Part shown: piece after piece, positions 44,938 through 53,007 of the stretch
Position numbering within the stretch: the stretch's first letter is position 1
Layout of the letters: every line of letters starts with the position of its first letter
NCBI RefSeq assembly: GCF_011806525.1
Contig: NZ_JAAVKI010000001.1
Location: 372,001 to 436,000 of the forward strand
Direction of reading: 5' to 3'
DNA: 64,000 nt
DNA from: Thalassospira sp. HF15
GTDB taxonomy: Bacteria; Pseudomonadota; Alphaproteobacteria; Rhodospirillales; Thalassospiraceae
Program-made: the position numbers and the translations under genes
The notes under the pieces: model-generated
The model's database searches: none
Seen by the model: the letters and a program-made list of their open reading frames with translations, nothing else
Told to the model about the DNA's origin: nothing

Positions 44938-45411
44938 TCATTGCGCAAAAATGCGCTGCATTAAAGTTTCAAGTGCAATGCGATCGGTTTCATCGAACGA
45001 ATTGGCATCGACACTATCGACGTCGAGCACAGCAATCAACTGTCCATCCGCATTGATCAGAGGGACGACGATTTCCGAATTGGTTCGACTATCGCACGCG
45101 ATATGCCCCGGAAATGCGTGAACATCGGCAACGATCTGGGTTTCGCGTGTCGATGCCGCCGCACCACAGACACCACGACCGAACGGTATGCGCAGGCAGC
45201 CAAGGGTTCCCTGATACGGCCCGACGACCAGCTCGTTTTCCTTTTTCGGGTCAACGTTGTAGAACCCGGTCCAGAAATAATAGTCGAACTTCTGCGCAAG
45301 AATGCAGCAGACGGACGCCATAAGGGCGGTCACGTCCGTTTCGCCTTCAGTGATGCTGATCAGTTCTTTTTCTGCTTCTTGGTAAAGCGCTTGTTTCTGT
45401 TCGGTCTGCAC
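44938..45411 (-). CDS. msrC: Free methionine-R-sulfoxide reductase (GAF domain)
   Basis: This 157-aa single GAF-domain enzyme repairs free Met-R-sulfoxide. The three cysteines C72, C82 and C106 match the spacing of C84, C94 and C118 in the E. coli enzyme. GFYNVDPKKENELVVGPYQG and the C-terminal VLDVDS-x-x-x-x-x-F-D-E-T-D block are typical. The start is GTG 45411 behind GGAG. It fits with the other stress genes here (rpoH, ssb). Confidence 0.92.
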   Translation of the reverse strand: MQTEQKQALYQEAEKELISITEGETDVTALMASVCCILAQKFDYYFWTGFYNVDPKKENELVVGPYQGTLGCLRIPFGRGVCGAAASTRETQIVADVHAFPGHIACDSRTNSEIVVPLINADGQLIAVLDVDSVDANSFDETDRIALETLMQRIFAQ

Positions 45412-45487
45412 GGTGTACTCCTTAACTTTCGCCGCTAGGAACTACCTCGTTCCGCCCGCTTGAGACAAGGGTAAACTGGGCAAACAC

Positions 45488-45527
45488 AAAATAAAAACGC
45501 CCCTGACATTCATTGCGTCAGAGGCGT
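45488..45527 (-). terminator. Terminator of the ugp operon
   Basis: ACGCC-c-CTGAC and GTCAG-a-GGCGT form an 11-position stem with one mismatch; on the minus strand it runs into TTTTATTTT. Confidence 0.82.
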
Positions 45528-45557
45528 CAGAGAGATGATTGCGATCTTTGTCGCGGA

Positions 45558-46628
45558 TCAGATGCGTTTGCCGGTTTCGATGTCAAACAGATGGATCTTG
45601 TCGGCTGGCACTGACAGGTTCAGTTTCTCGCCTTGTGCAAACTGATGCGTTCCCTGCAAGCGCAGCGTTACATTGTCGGCATTTGCACCGAAATCAAGAT
45701 AGGCCAGTGTTTCTGCACCGAGTGATTCGACCATGCGGACACCTGCATCAATGCGGCCGTTACCGTCATTATGCATCTGGAGATGCTCCGGACGGATGCC
45801 CACAGTGACTTCGCGCCCACCTTCGACATCGTGATCGAGTTCCAGTTCAACACCGTCGCCAACCGTCACATGCTTCTTGTCGTCCGAGACCTTGCCTTTA
45901 AGGAAGTTCATCGCCGGCGACCCGATAAAGCCCGCAACGAACTGACTTGCCGGTTTTTCATAAACGTCAATCGGCGAGCCGATCTGTTCGGCGACACCAC
46001 CATTCATGACAATCAGACGGTCTGCCAGTGTCATCGCCTCCACCTGATCATGGGTGACATAAACAGATGTAATTCCAAGGCGTTGCTGCAGGTTTTTGAT
46101 CTCAAGACGCATATCGACACGCAGCTTGGCGTCAAGGTTTGACAATGGTTCATCAAACAAGAAGACCTTCGGCTGGCGTACGATTGCACGACCCATGGCA
46201 ACACGTTGACGTTGTCCACCGGAAAGCTGACGGGGTTTGCGCTCAAGATGGTCTTCAAGCTGTAGAATACGTGCGGCTTCGCGGACCTTGGTGTCGATCT
46301 CTGCCTTGCTGTACCCACGGTTCTTAAGGCCGTAGGCCATGTTGTCGTAGTTGTTCATATGCGGATACAGCGCATAGTTCTGAAAAACCATGGCGATATC
46401 ACGATCCGCCGGGGCGACGGTGTTCACGACCTTGTCATCAATGCTGATTTCGCCGTCGGAAATGCCTTCAAGGCCTGCGATCATACGCAGCAGCGTGGAT
46501 TTGCCGCAGCCGGACGGACCGACAAGAACGGTGAACTCACCATGCTCGATTTTAAGGTCAATACCGTGAATGGCCTTGAAGCCGTTCGGGTAGGTTTTCT
46601 GGGCCTGATTAAGCGTAACAGTTGCCAT
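45558..46628 (-). CDS. ugpC: Glycerol-3-phosphate ABC transporter ATP-binding protein
   Basis: This 356-aa MalK/UgpC-type ATPase has Walker A GPSGCGKST (about 37-45), signature LSGGQRQRVAMGRA, Walker B VFLFDEPLSNLDA and the H-loop VTHDQ, followed by a C-terminal TOBE/OB regulatory domain (VGIRPEHL). It is the last gene of ugpBAEC. The family also serves maltose-type importers, but the partner UgpB indicates glycerophosphate esters. Confidence 0.92.
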   Translation of the reverse strand: MATVTLNQAQKTYPNGFKAIHGIDLKIEHGEFTVLVGPSGCGKSTLLRMIAGLEGISDGEISIDDKVVNTVAPADRDIAMVFQNYALYPHMNNYDNMAYGLKNRGYSKAEIDTKVREAARILQLEDHLERKPRQLSGGQRQRVAMGRAIVRQPKVFLFDEPLSNLDAKLRVDMRLEIKNLQQRLGITSVYVTHDQVEAMTLADRLIVMNGGVAEQIGSPIDVYEKPASQFVAGFIGSPAMNFLKGKVSDDKKHVTVGDGVELELDHDVEGGREVTVGIRPEHLQMHNDGNGRIDAGVRMVESLGAETLAYLDFGANADNVTLRLQGTHQFAQGEKLNLSVPADKIHLFDIETGKRI

Positions 46629-46686
46629 CTTGGTTATCCTGTATTCGGATCAATTATTTTCTATGCAAGGATCAGGGAAGACCGGG

Positions 46687-47541
46687 TTATTTTTCCGTCT
46701 CAACCAGACCCTTGATGAACATGCGCTGGAAGATGACCACCACCAGTACGGGTGGGACAGATGCCATGATTGTCAGAGCGAATGCCTTCGGGAACTGCGG
46801 TATCTGCCCGCCTTCATAGAGCGAGTTGTAAACCTGCTTGATCCCGATCACGATGGTGTAGAGCTGATCATCCGTGGTCATCAGAAGCGGCCATAGATAC
46901 TGGTTCCAACCCACCACAAACATGATGATGAAGATCGCAGCAATCATCGTAACCGACAGCGGAACCAGAATATCGATAAAGAAGCGAAGCGGCCCTGCGC
47001 CATCCAGCCTTGCGGCTTCAAGAAGTTCGTCCGGGACGGACCGGTAAAACTGTCGGAAGAAGAATGTTCCGGTTGCAGACGCGATCAATGGCAGGATCAG
47101 GCCGGTATAGCTGTTTAGCAACCCAAGGTTCGCCACGACCTCATAGGACGGCACGATGCGCACTTCGAGAGGCAACAAGAGGGTTGAGAAAATGATCCAG
47201 AACAGCGGCACGGCCAGTTTGAAGCGGAAATAGACAATCGCGTAAGCCGCCATCATCGAAATGATGACCTTGCCGATCGCAAAGCCGAGGCCAAGCACCA
47301 TGCTGTTAAACAGCATCTCAAGCGCGGTTACCCTGCCCTTTGTGGCTTCTGCGTCAAAAAGGATTGCGCCATAGTTGGTGAAGAACTCCCCACCCGGCCA
47401 GAATTGCAGACCATTCTGGAAGATATATTCACGTGTATGGGTTGATGACGCAAAGGCTATCCAGACCGGAAGGATCATGAAAAGTGACCCAAGCACCAGA
47501 ATGGTGTGGTTGGTGAAAATACGCCATTTTGACTGATACAT
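46687..47541 (-). CDS. ugpE: Glycerol-3-phosphate ABC transporter permease UgpE
   Basis: This 284-aa permease has six membrane helices and the EAA loop EAARLDGAGPLRFFIDILVP. The N-terminal HTHTREYIFQNGLQ-like region and PGGEFFTNY fit UgpE rather than MalG. A G-run precedes the ATG. It lies 12 bp after ugpA and 58 bp before ugpC. Confidence 0.92.
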   Translation of the reverse strand: MYQSKWRIFTNHTILVLGSLFMILPVWIAFASSTHTREYIFQNGLQFWPGGEFFTNYGAILFDAEATKGRVTALEMLFNSMVLGLGFAIGKVIISMMAAYAIVYFRFKLAVPLFWIIFSTLLLPLEVRIVPSYEVVANLGLLNSYTGLILPLIASATGTFFFRQFYRSVPDELLEAARLDGAGPLRFFIDILVPLSVTMIAAIFIIMFVVGWNQYLWPLLMTTDDQLYTIVIGIKQVYNSLYEGGQIPQFPKAFALTIMASVPPVLVVVIFQRMFIKGLVETEK

Positions 47542-47553
47542 GATGACGCCCCC

Positions 47554-48432
47554 CTAGTAATGAACTTTGCGTTCAATGAAACGGAACTGGAACACGGTCA
47601 GGACACTGACCATGATCATCAGCAAGACTGACTGCGCAGCACTACCGCCCATATCCGCGCCAAGGAAGCCATCGACATACACCTTGTAAACAAGGGTCGC
47701 GGTCGAACCACCCGGTGCACCTTTGGTCGACACATCAATAATGCCGAACGTCTCGAAAAAGGCGTAAGTCAGGTTGATCACCAGCAGGAAGAAGGTTGTC
47801 GGTGCCAAAAGCGGGAATGTAATGGTCCAGAAGCGACGCTCGGGACTCTTGCAGTCAAGGGTCGCTGCTTCTTGAACCGACTTCGGAATCCCCTGGAGCC
47901 CCGACAAGAAGAAGATGAAGTTGACGCTGACCTGTTTCCAGACGGCTATCAGAATTACGATGAAGGCGGCGTCATTGGCATTTTCGATGTGATTGAATTC
48001 AAACCCGAAACTGTTGAAAGCCTTATAAAGGTCCCCCATGAGTGGGTTGAACATCATGATGCCAAGAAGACCTGCCACCGGTGGCGCAATCGCATAGCCC
48101 CACATCAGAAGGGTTTTATAGGATTTTGCCCCACGGATCACCTCATCGGCGCGCACTGCAAGAAACAGTGAAATCGCGATCGACAGCACGGAAACCATAA
48201 CGGAAAACACGACGGTGAAGATGGCAGAGCGGGTCCACGAACTGCTTGAAAGAACATCTTCAAAATTGCGGAACCAGACGAACTGTGAAGACATGCCAAA
48301 GGCGTCTTCGAGCAGAAACGACTGGTACAGCGCCTGGGCCGCAGGCCACAGGAAAAATATGCAAATAATCAGAATTTGCGGCGCGATAAACAGGTATGGC
48401 ACCGCACTGTGTTCAAATTGTACGCGCTTCAT
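47554..48432 (-). CDS. ugpA: Glycerol-3-phosphate ABC transporter permease UgpA
   Basis: This 292-aa permease has six membrane helices and the EAA loop EAATLDCKSPERRFWTITFP. PYLFIAPQILIICIFFLWPAAQALYQSF at the N-terminus and FGIIDVSTKGAPGGSTATLVYKVY near residue 225 are typical of UgpA. It follows ugpB after an 84-bp gap that contains a strong hairpin. Confidence 0.92.
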   Translation of the reverse strand: MKRVQFEHSAVPYLFIAPQILIICIFFLWPAAQALYQSFLLEDAFGMSSQFVWFRNFEDVLSSSSWTRSAIFTVVFSVMVSVLSIAISLFLAVRADEVIRGAKSYKTLLMWGYAIAPPVAGLLGIMMFNPLMGDLYKAFNSFGFEFNHIENANDAAFIVILIAVWKQVSVNFIFFLSGLQGIPKSVQEAATLDCKSPERRFWTITFPLLAPTTFFLLVINLTYAFFETFGIIDVSTKGAPGGSTATLVYKVYVDGFLGADMGGSAAQSVLLMIMVSVLTVFQFRFIERKVHY

Positions 48433-48473
48433 CGGGAACGCAACCTCAAGGCAAAATCAGGAAATGCAAAACA

Positions 48474-48497
48474 GGGCGGTCAAATCCTTGACCGCCC
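48474..48497 (-). promoter_or_regulatory. Intercistronic hairpin between ugpB and ugpA
   Basis: GGGCGGTCAA (48474-48483) and TTGACCGCCC (48488-48497) form a perfect 10-bp stem with a 4-nt loop. The following minus-strand sequence TGTTTTGC is only weakly T-rich, so partial termination or mRNA protection is likelier than a full stop. Confidence 0.7.
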
Positions 48498-48516
48498 CGC
48501 TTTGGCGAAAAGCAGA

Positions 48517-49815
48517 TTAGTTCGAATAGGTATCGTTGAAGCGCTTGAGAAGACCGTTTGCTTCTTCTTCGATGGTCGCAAAGGCTGCATCAACGGTTTC
48601 TTCGCCGTTCATGATCTTGTCGACTTCACGATAGATCACTTCACGGATCTGGACATAGAACCCAAGACGATAACCTTTGGTCCACTCGCCGCCTTCTTCG
48701 GAAAGCTGGGTGATGCCAACTTCTGCATCCGGGCTTTCCTTGTAGTAGCCGTCTTTTTTGGCCAACTCATAAGCAGCATTGGTGATCGGCACATAACCGG
48801 TTTCTTTGTGCCAGTAATACTGGGTTTCCGGTTTGGTCAGGAATTTGAAGAACTCGGCAACACCGGCATCCTGTTCGGCATCATGGCCGGAGAATGCGAA
48901 TAGTGCAGCACCACCGATGAAGGTTGATTTCGGTGCGTCGCCAGTGCCTTCCCAATATGGCAGGGTTGAAGCGCCGAACTCGAACTGTGCAGATTTACGA
49001 AGACCGCCGAACGAACCGGACGAACCGATCCACATTGCGACTTGTTGCTGGACGAAGGCGTCCTGGTTTGCGCCCCATGCACGGCCGTAATAACCATAGT
49101 AACCAGCGTCTTTCCAATCCTTGACGTGCTGCCAGTGATCTTTCAGAGCATCGTTGTTATAAAGGATTTCAACGTCGGTGCTGTCATAGCCGTTATTGGC
49201 AGTTGCCATCTGCAGGTTGTGACGCGACATGAAGTTTTCAAAGAAAATCCACGGGCTGTGCGACTGTGCAAGCGCGGTGTAGCCGGCTTCTTTAAGTTTC
49301 GGAGCTGCAGCTTCGAATTCCTGCCAGGTTTTCGGCACGTCGACACCGGCTTTGGCCAATGCATCTTTGTTGTAATACAGAAGCGGGGTCGAGCTGTTGA
49401 ACGGCATGCCAATCATCTTGCCGTCAGAATCGGCATAGAAGTAACGGACACCCGGAATGTAATCATTGATGTCGAATTTGACGTTGTTTGCTTCAAGCAG
49501 ATCCTGAACCGGTTTAACAGCGCCTTTGGCGTTGATGATGGTAGCAGCACCGGCGTCAAAGATCTGGATGATGTTCGGCTGGTTTTTTGCGCGGAAGGCT
49601 GCAATGCCGGCTGTCATGGTGTCTTCGTAACCGCCCTTGTTGATGGATACGAGTTTGTATTCATCCTGGCTGGCGTTGAAGTCTTCGGTGATCTGGTTAA
49701 CGACGTCACCAAGTGCACCATCCATTGCGTGCCACCAAGTGATCTCGGTTGCAGCCTGTGCAGTGTTGCCAAGGGCAAACACTGCACAGGCTGCCATCAG
49801 GGTTTTACGGAACAT
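48517..49815 (-). CDS. ugpB: Glycerol-3-phosphate-binding periplasmic protein UgpB
   Basis: The ATG at 49815 follows GGGAG and gives 432 aa (E. coli UgpB has 438); a frame 33 codons longer is unlikely. The signal peptide ends at T-A-Q-A-A. ITWWHAMDGALGDVVNQI, GIAAFRAKNQPNIIQIFDAG and MPFNSSTPLLYYNKDAL match the UgpB pattern. It binds glycerol-3-phosphate or its diesters for the UgpAEC importer. A 16-bp palindrome lies 190 bp upstream. Confidence 0.93.
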   Translation of the reverse strand: MFRKTLMAACAVFALGNTAQAATEITWWHAMDGALGDVVNQITEDFNASQDEYKLVSINKGGYEDTMTAGIAAFRAKNQPNIIQIFDAGAATIINAKGAVKPVQDLLEANNVKFDINDYIPGVRYFYADSDGKMIGMPFNSSTPLLYYNKDALAKAGVDVPKTWQEFEAAAPKLKEAGYTALAQSHSPWIFFENFMSRHNLQMATANNGYDSTDVEILYNNDALKDHWQHVKDWKDAGYYGYYGRAWGANQDAFVQQQVAMWIGSSGSFGGLRKSAQFEFGASTLPYWEGTGDAPKSTFIGGAALFAFSGHDAEQDAGVAEFFKFLTKPETQYYWHKETGYVPITNAAYELAKKDGYYKESPDAEVGITQLSEEGGEWTKGYRLGFYVQIREVIYREVDKIMNGEETVDAAFATIEEEANGLLKRFNDTYSN

Positions 49816-50004
49816 GATTTTCAATCTCCCAAATAAAAACTTTGCGCGAAAAACCGCCTGTTGATCGGTTTGTCGCAACGCTCTCGTTTTCATCTGAGGG
49901 GGACGCTTCCTCAAGTGACAGTTTTCGGAAATTTACTTTTGATGTGCGAAATTACCGTTCTGACTGTCGATTATTGATATTTTTAGTACATTCGACCCCT
50001 TCAA

Positions 50005-50020
50005 ATGTTCATATGAACAT
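50005..50020. promoter_or_regulatory. 16-bp perfect palindrome, candidate ugp operator
   Basis: ATGTTCATATGAACAT is a perfect palindrome. Its half-sites ATGTTC/GAACAT match those of the E. coli GlpR consensus, though with a shorter centre. This fits a DeoR/GlpR-type repressor of glycerol-3-phosphate uptake (inference). Confidence 0.55.
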
Positions 50021-50161
50021 CTCATAAACTCAATGAGCATGAAAGTCTTTCGATCACGCGGAATTCGGGTGTTTCCTGGCCGTGTTGCTGTATGCCGCAG
50101 CATTCCTTGTGTTTTTCAATTTTGGTAAAATGTTACAACAAAGTTATTTTTTGAACCCGCC

Positions 50162-50184
50162 GGGCAAAAGTTGAGTTTTTGCCC
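50162..50184. repeat. Inverted repeat GGGCAAAA-N7-TTTTGCCC
   Basis: Exact 8-bp arms with a 7-base centre, 229 bp before nagA. No T-run follows on either strand. Confidence 0.5.
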
Positions 50185-50412
50185 CTGTTGGAACGAATAT
50201 GACTCTTGCCTTCGCTATTTTCGTTTTTGAATTTGCCTTGAGCGATTCTCAACACCGCCAGAGACCATCATTAGGCGGTTTCAAAAGGAACGACTAACTG
50301 TTGGTTTGCGCTTTGTAGATGTGTAAAGGTGCTGCGGAATCCTTTTTTGCGCACCGCTAATTCGTTTGCCACCCCATAAATGCCAACCATGATTAACGAA
50401 CCGGGAAGACCA

Positions 50413-51561
50413 ATGACCACATTTGCAATTATCAATGCCCGGGTCTTTGACGGTACCGATTTCCATAAAGACAAAGCTGTTATCGTCCGCGATGAAAAGA
50501 TTGATAGCATTGTCATGGAGAAGGAAGTCCCATCTGGTATTCGCATTATTGATGCGCACAGTCAGACGCTTGCTCCGGGCCTTGTCGATGTTCAGGTCAA
50601 TGGCGGCGGCAGTGCGTTGCTAAATGATGCACCTGACGTCGAGACGATAAAAACAATGGTCGCAGCCCATCGCCAGTTTGGCACCACAGCGATGTTGCCC
50701 ACCTTGATCACGGATACTCGTGAAAAGATGAGAGCCGCAATTAAGGCGGTTCAGGAAGCGATTGATGCGGGAGTTCCCGGTGTGGTCGGTATTCATCTTG
50801 AAGGCCCCTACCTCAATCGCGACCGGCGTGGGGTACATCCGGCAGATCAGATCAGACCCATGGAAGTGGATGCGATTGATCTGCTTTCAAGTCTTCGAAA
50901 TGGACGCACGTTGGTGACACTGGCGCCGGAAAATATGGCGAAAGGTGCGATCAAGGATCTTGTTGCTCGTAATGTGCTCGTCTGTGCCGGACACACAGCC
51001 GGAACTTTTAACGACATCATGTCAGCAATTGGTGAGGGCATGCAGGGATTCACGCACCTTTTTAACGCGATGAGTCCCCTCTCCCATCGTGAGCCGGGCG
51101 TTGTTGGCGCAGCACTGTCAGATGATCGCACTTGGTGCGGTCTGATTGCCGATGGTTATCATGTGCACCCGGCGGTCATAAAAACAGCTGTTCGCGCCAA
51201 AACCCAAGGTAAAATGATGCTGGTGACCGATGCCATGCCAACGGTTGGTGCGACGGATAAACGCTTCATGCTTGGGGACGAGGAAATTATTGCGGTCGAT
51301 GGTCGCTGTGCACTTGTCGATGGGACGCTTGCAGGATCAGACCTTGATATGATTTCGGCAGTCCGCAATTGCATGGAAATGGCCGAGATCGGCCTTGATG
51401 AGGCCCTTCGCATGGCATCGCTTTATCCGGCGGCGTTTCTGGGACTTGATCATATTATCGGTCGATTGGCGCCGGGATATCAGGCCGACATGATTTTGTT
51501 TAACGACCAGTTCAAGGTGACACAGAGCTGGGTCAAGGGCATCCAATTGACCCACGTTTAA
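50413..51561 (+). CDS. nagA: N-acetylglucosamine-6-phosphate deacetylase
   Basis: This 382-aa amidohydrolase makes glucosamine-6-phosphate and acetate. The ATG at 50413 follows GGGAAGA. The metal-binding glutamate is E130 in GIHLEGPYLN; the histidines are in GHTAGTFND and FTHLFNAMSP; the catalytic aspartate is in LVTDAMPTVGA. A nagB or N-acetylglucosamine transporter gene is not adjacent. With fbaA downstream it points to amino sugar flow into glycolysis. Confidence 0.93.
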   Translation: MTTFAIINARVFDGTDFHKDKAVIVRDEKIDSIVMEKEVPSGIRIIDAHSQTLAPGLVDVQVNGGGSALLNDAPDVETIKTMVAAHRQFGTTAMLPTLITDTREKMRAAIKAVQEAIDAGVPGVVGIHLEGPYLNRDRRGVHPADQIRPMEVDAIDLLSSLRNGRTLVTLAPENMAKGAIKDLVARNVLVCAGHTAGTFNDIMSAIGEGMQGFTHLFNAMSPLSHREPGVVGAALSDDRTWCGLIADGYHVHPAVIKTAVRAKTQGKMMLVTDAMPTVGATDKRFMLGDEEIIAVDGRCALVDGTLAGSDLDMISAVRNCMEMAEIGLDEALRMASLYPAAFLGLDHIIGRLAPGYQADMILFNDQFKVTQSWVKGIQLTHV

Positions 51562-51564
51562 GGA

Positions 51565-51602
51565 AAGGCGAGATTTTCCGAAAGTCTATAACGGAAAGCC
51601 TT
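51565..51602 (+). repeat. Nested hairpin after nagA
   Basis: AAGGC (51565-51569) pairs with GCCTT (51598-51602), and inside it TTTCCG (51575-51580) pairs with CGGAAA (51592-51597). GGAAA at 51562 offers a competing partner for TTTTCC. There is no T-run. Confidence 0.4.
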
Positions 51603-51717
51603 GACCTGAGACCGCATTTCGAAGATGCATTGGGCTCTGTAACAGTTTGTATGCAGGATCCTCAGGAGATTTTGCTGTTGATCTGTTTTTACTCTGACCC
51701 CCAGGAGGAGTACCCAC

Positions 51718-52797
51718 ATGCCTTCCGTTAAACCCGGTGTTGTTACCGGTGCTGCCTATCGCGAACTCGTTGCTGCTTGCAAGCAGGACGGTTACGCCCT
51801 TCCCGCCGTCAATATCACCTCATCCAGCACGATGAACGCAGCCCTTGAAGCTGCTGCAAATGCCGGTTCTGATATCATCATTCAGCTTTCCAATGGTGGT
51901 GCACAGTTCTTTGCCGGCAAGGGTATCAAGGACGCGGCAGCCGCCCGTGTTCTGGGCGCTGTTTCGGCAGCCCGCCATGCACAGCTTCTGGCCGAACATT
52001 ACGGTGTCGCTGTTGTCATGCATACCGACCACGCAAACCGCAAGTTTGTGCCGTGGGTCGATGAAATGCTGAAGTGGAGCGAAAAGGCCTATGCCGAGAC
52101 CGGCAAGGCGCTTTACAGCTCCCACATGCTTGATCTTTCCGAAGAGTCCGTCGAAGACAACCTTGCAACCTGCGAGACCTTCCTGAAGCGGATGTCAGCC
52201 ATCGAGATGAGCCTTGAGATCGAACTTGGCGTTACCGGTGGTGAAGAAGACGGTATTGGTCAGGAACTTGATACCTCGGTTGAGGAAATTGATCCGCGCC
52301 TGTACACCCGCCCGGAAGAAGTCGAAGAAGCGTATCGTCGTCTTTCCCCGCTCGGTCACTTCTCTGTCGCCGCGGCATTTGGCAACGTGCACGGCGTTTA
52401 CAAGCCGGGCAACGTGAAACTCCGTCCGGAAATCCTGCTGGAAAGCCAGAAATACGTCGCCGAGAAACATGGTCTGGGTGACCGTCCGCTCGACTTCGTG
52501 TTCCATGGTGGCTCCGGTTCGGAAAAAGAGAAAATCGAAGAAGCTGTCAGCTATGGCTGCTTCAAGATGAATATCGACACCGACACCCAGTTTGCTTATG
52601 CCCGCCCGGTTGGCGAATATGTCGAAGCCAATGATCGCGCGTTTAAGTACCAGGTCGATCCGGAAACTGATCAGCCGTACAAAAAACAATACGATCCGCG
52701 TGTCTGGATCCGCGAAGCGGAACTCTCCATGGCAGCCCGCCTCGAGGAAGCCTTCAAGGATCTTGGGGCAACCGGTCGTACGGTTACCAAAGGCTAA
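51718..52797 (+). CDS. fbaA: Fructose-bisphosphate aldolase, class II
   Basis: This 359-aa zinc aldolase is the same length as E. coli FbaA. HTDHA (102-106) holds the catalytic D104 and zinc ligand H105, the glutamate and histidine ligands follow in SLEIELGVTGGEEDG and FGNVHGVYKPG, and the glycine loop is FHGGSGS. AGGAGGAG precedes the ATG. It interconverts fructose-1,6-bisphosphate and triose phosphates. Terminated by a clear stem-loop. Confidence 0.95.
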   Translation: MPSVKPGVVTGAAYRELVAACKQDGYALPAVNITSSSTMNAALEAAANAGSDIIIQLSNGGAQFFAGKGIKDAAAARVLGAVSAARHAQLLAEHYGVAVVMHTDHANRKFVPWVDEMLKWSEKAYAETGKALYSSHMLDLSEESVEDNLATCETFLKRMSAIEMSLEIELGVTGGEEDGIGQELDTSVEEIDPRLYTRPEEVEEAYRRLSPLGHFSVAAAFGNVHGVYKPGNVKLRPEILLESQKYVAEKHGLGDRPLDFVFHGGSGSEKEKIEEAVSYGCFKMNIDTDTQFAYARPVGEYVEANDRAFKYQVDPETDQPYKKQYDPRVWIREAELSMAARLEEAFKDLGATGRTVTKG

Positions 52798-52839
52798 GCC
52801 ACATTAAAAATTCTGACCTTTCTGGTCACAGGATTTATG

Positions 52840-52871
52840 AAGCCCGCCGGTCTTGTTCGGCGGGCTTTTTC
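52840..52871 (+). terminator. Terminator after fbaA
   Basis: AAGCCCGCCG (52840-52849) and CGGCGGGCTT (52858-52867) form a perfect 10-bp stem, followed by TTT. Confidence 0.9.
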
Positions 52872-52920
52872 GTGGCTCTGTCACTGACCGGGTTGTTAAA
52901 CACGGATCTCCTGACAAATA

Positions 52921-52937
52921 CTGACAGGAACTGTCAG
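52921..52937. repeat. Inverted repeat CTGACAG-N3-CTGTCAG upstream of uvrA
   Basis: Exact 7-bp arms around GAA. A further CTGACA lies 10 bp upstream at 52911. The element sits 9 bp before the likely uvrA -35 box. Confidence 0.5.
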
Positions 52938-52945
52938 GGGTGCGC

Positions 52946-52974
52946 TTGCGTATAGCGTACGGCTCCTCTATACA
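52946..52974 (+). promoter_or_regulatory. uvrA promoter
   Basis: TTGCGT (52946-52951), 17-base spacer, TATACA (52969-52974). The predicted start lies at about 52981, within the LexA box. Confidence 0.6.
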
Positions 52975-52980
52975 CTTTCC

Positions 52981-52995
52981 GAACAATTCAGGAAC
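52981..52995. promoter_or_regulatory. LexA (SOS) box of uvrA
   Basis: GAAC-N7-GAAC is the reverse complement of GTTC-N7-GTTC, the LexA site known from alphaproteobacteria. It overlaps the predicted transcription start, a proper place for repression. Confidence 0.75.
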
Positions 52996-53007
52996 AAAAG
53001 GCCCGAC

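Larger units (their letters stand above)
49816..50412. other. 597-bp divergent region between ugpB and nagA
   Basis: No convincing gene is seen in the region; it is AT-rich, with short T and A runs. It holds two perfect dyads (50005-50020 and 50162-50184), listed separately, and must include the promoters of both operons. Confidence 0.5.

Noticed and set aside
49816-50412. Pho box before ugpB
   Set aside because: Only isolated CTGTC-like words occur; no pair with 11-base periodicity was found, so PhoB control is not claimed.
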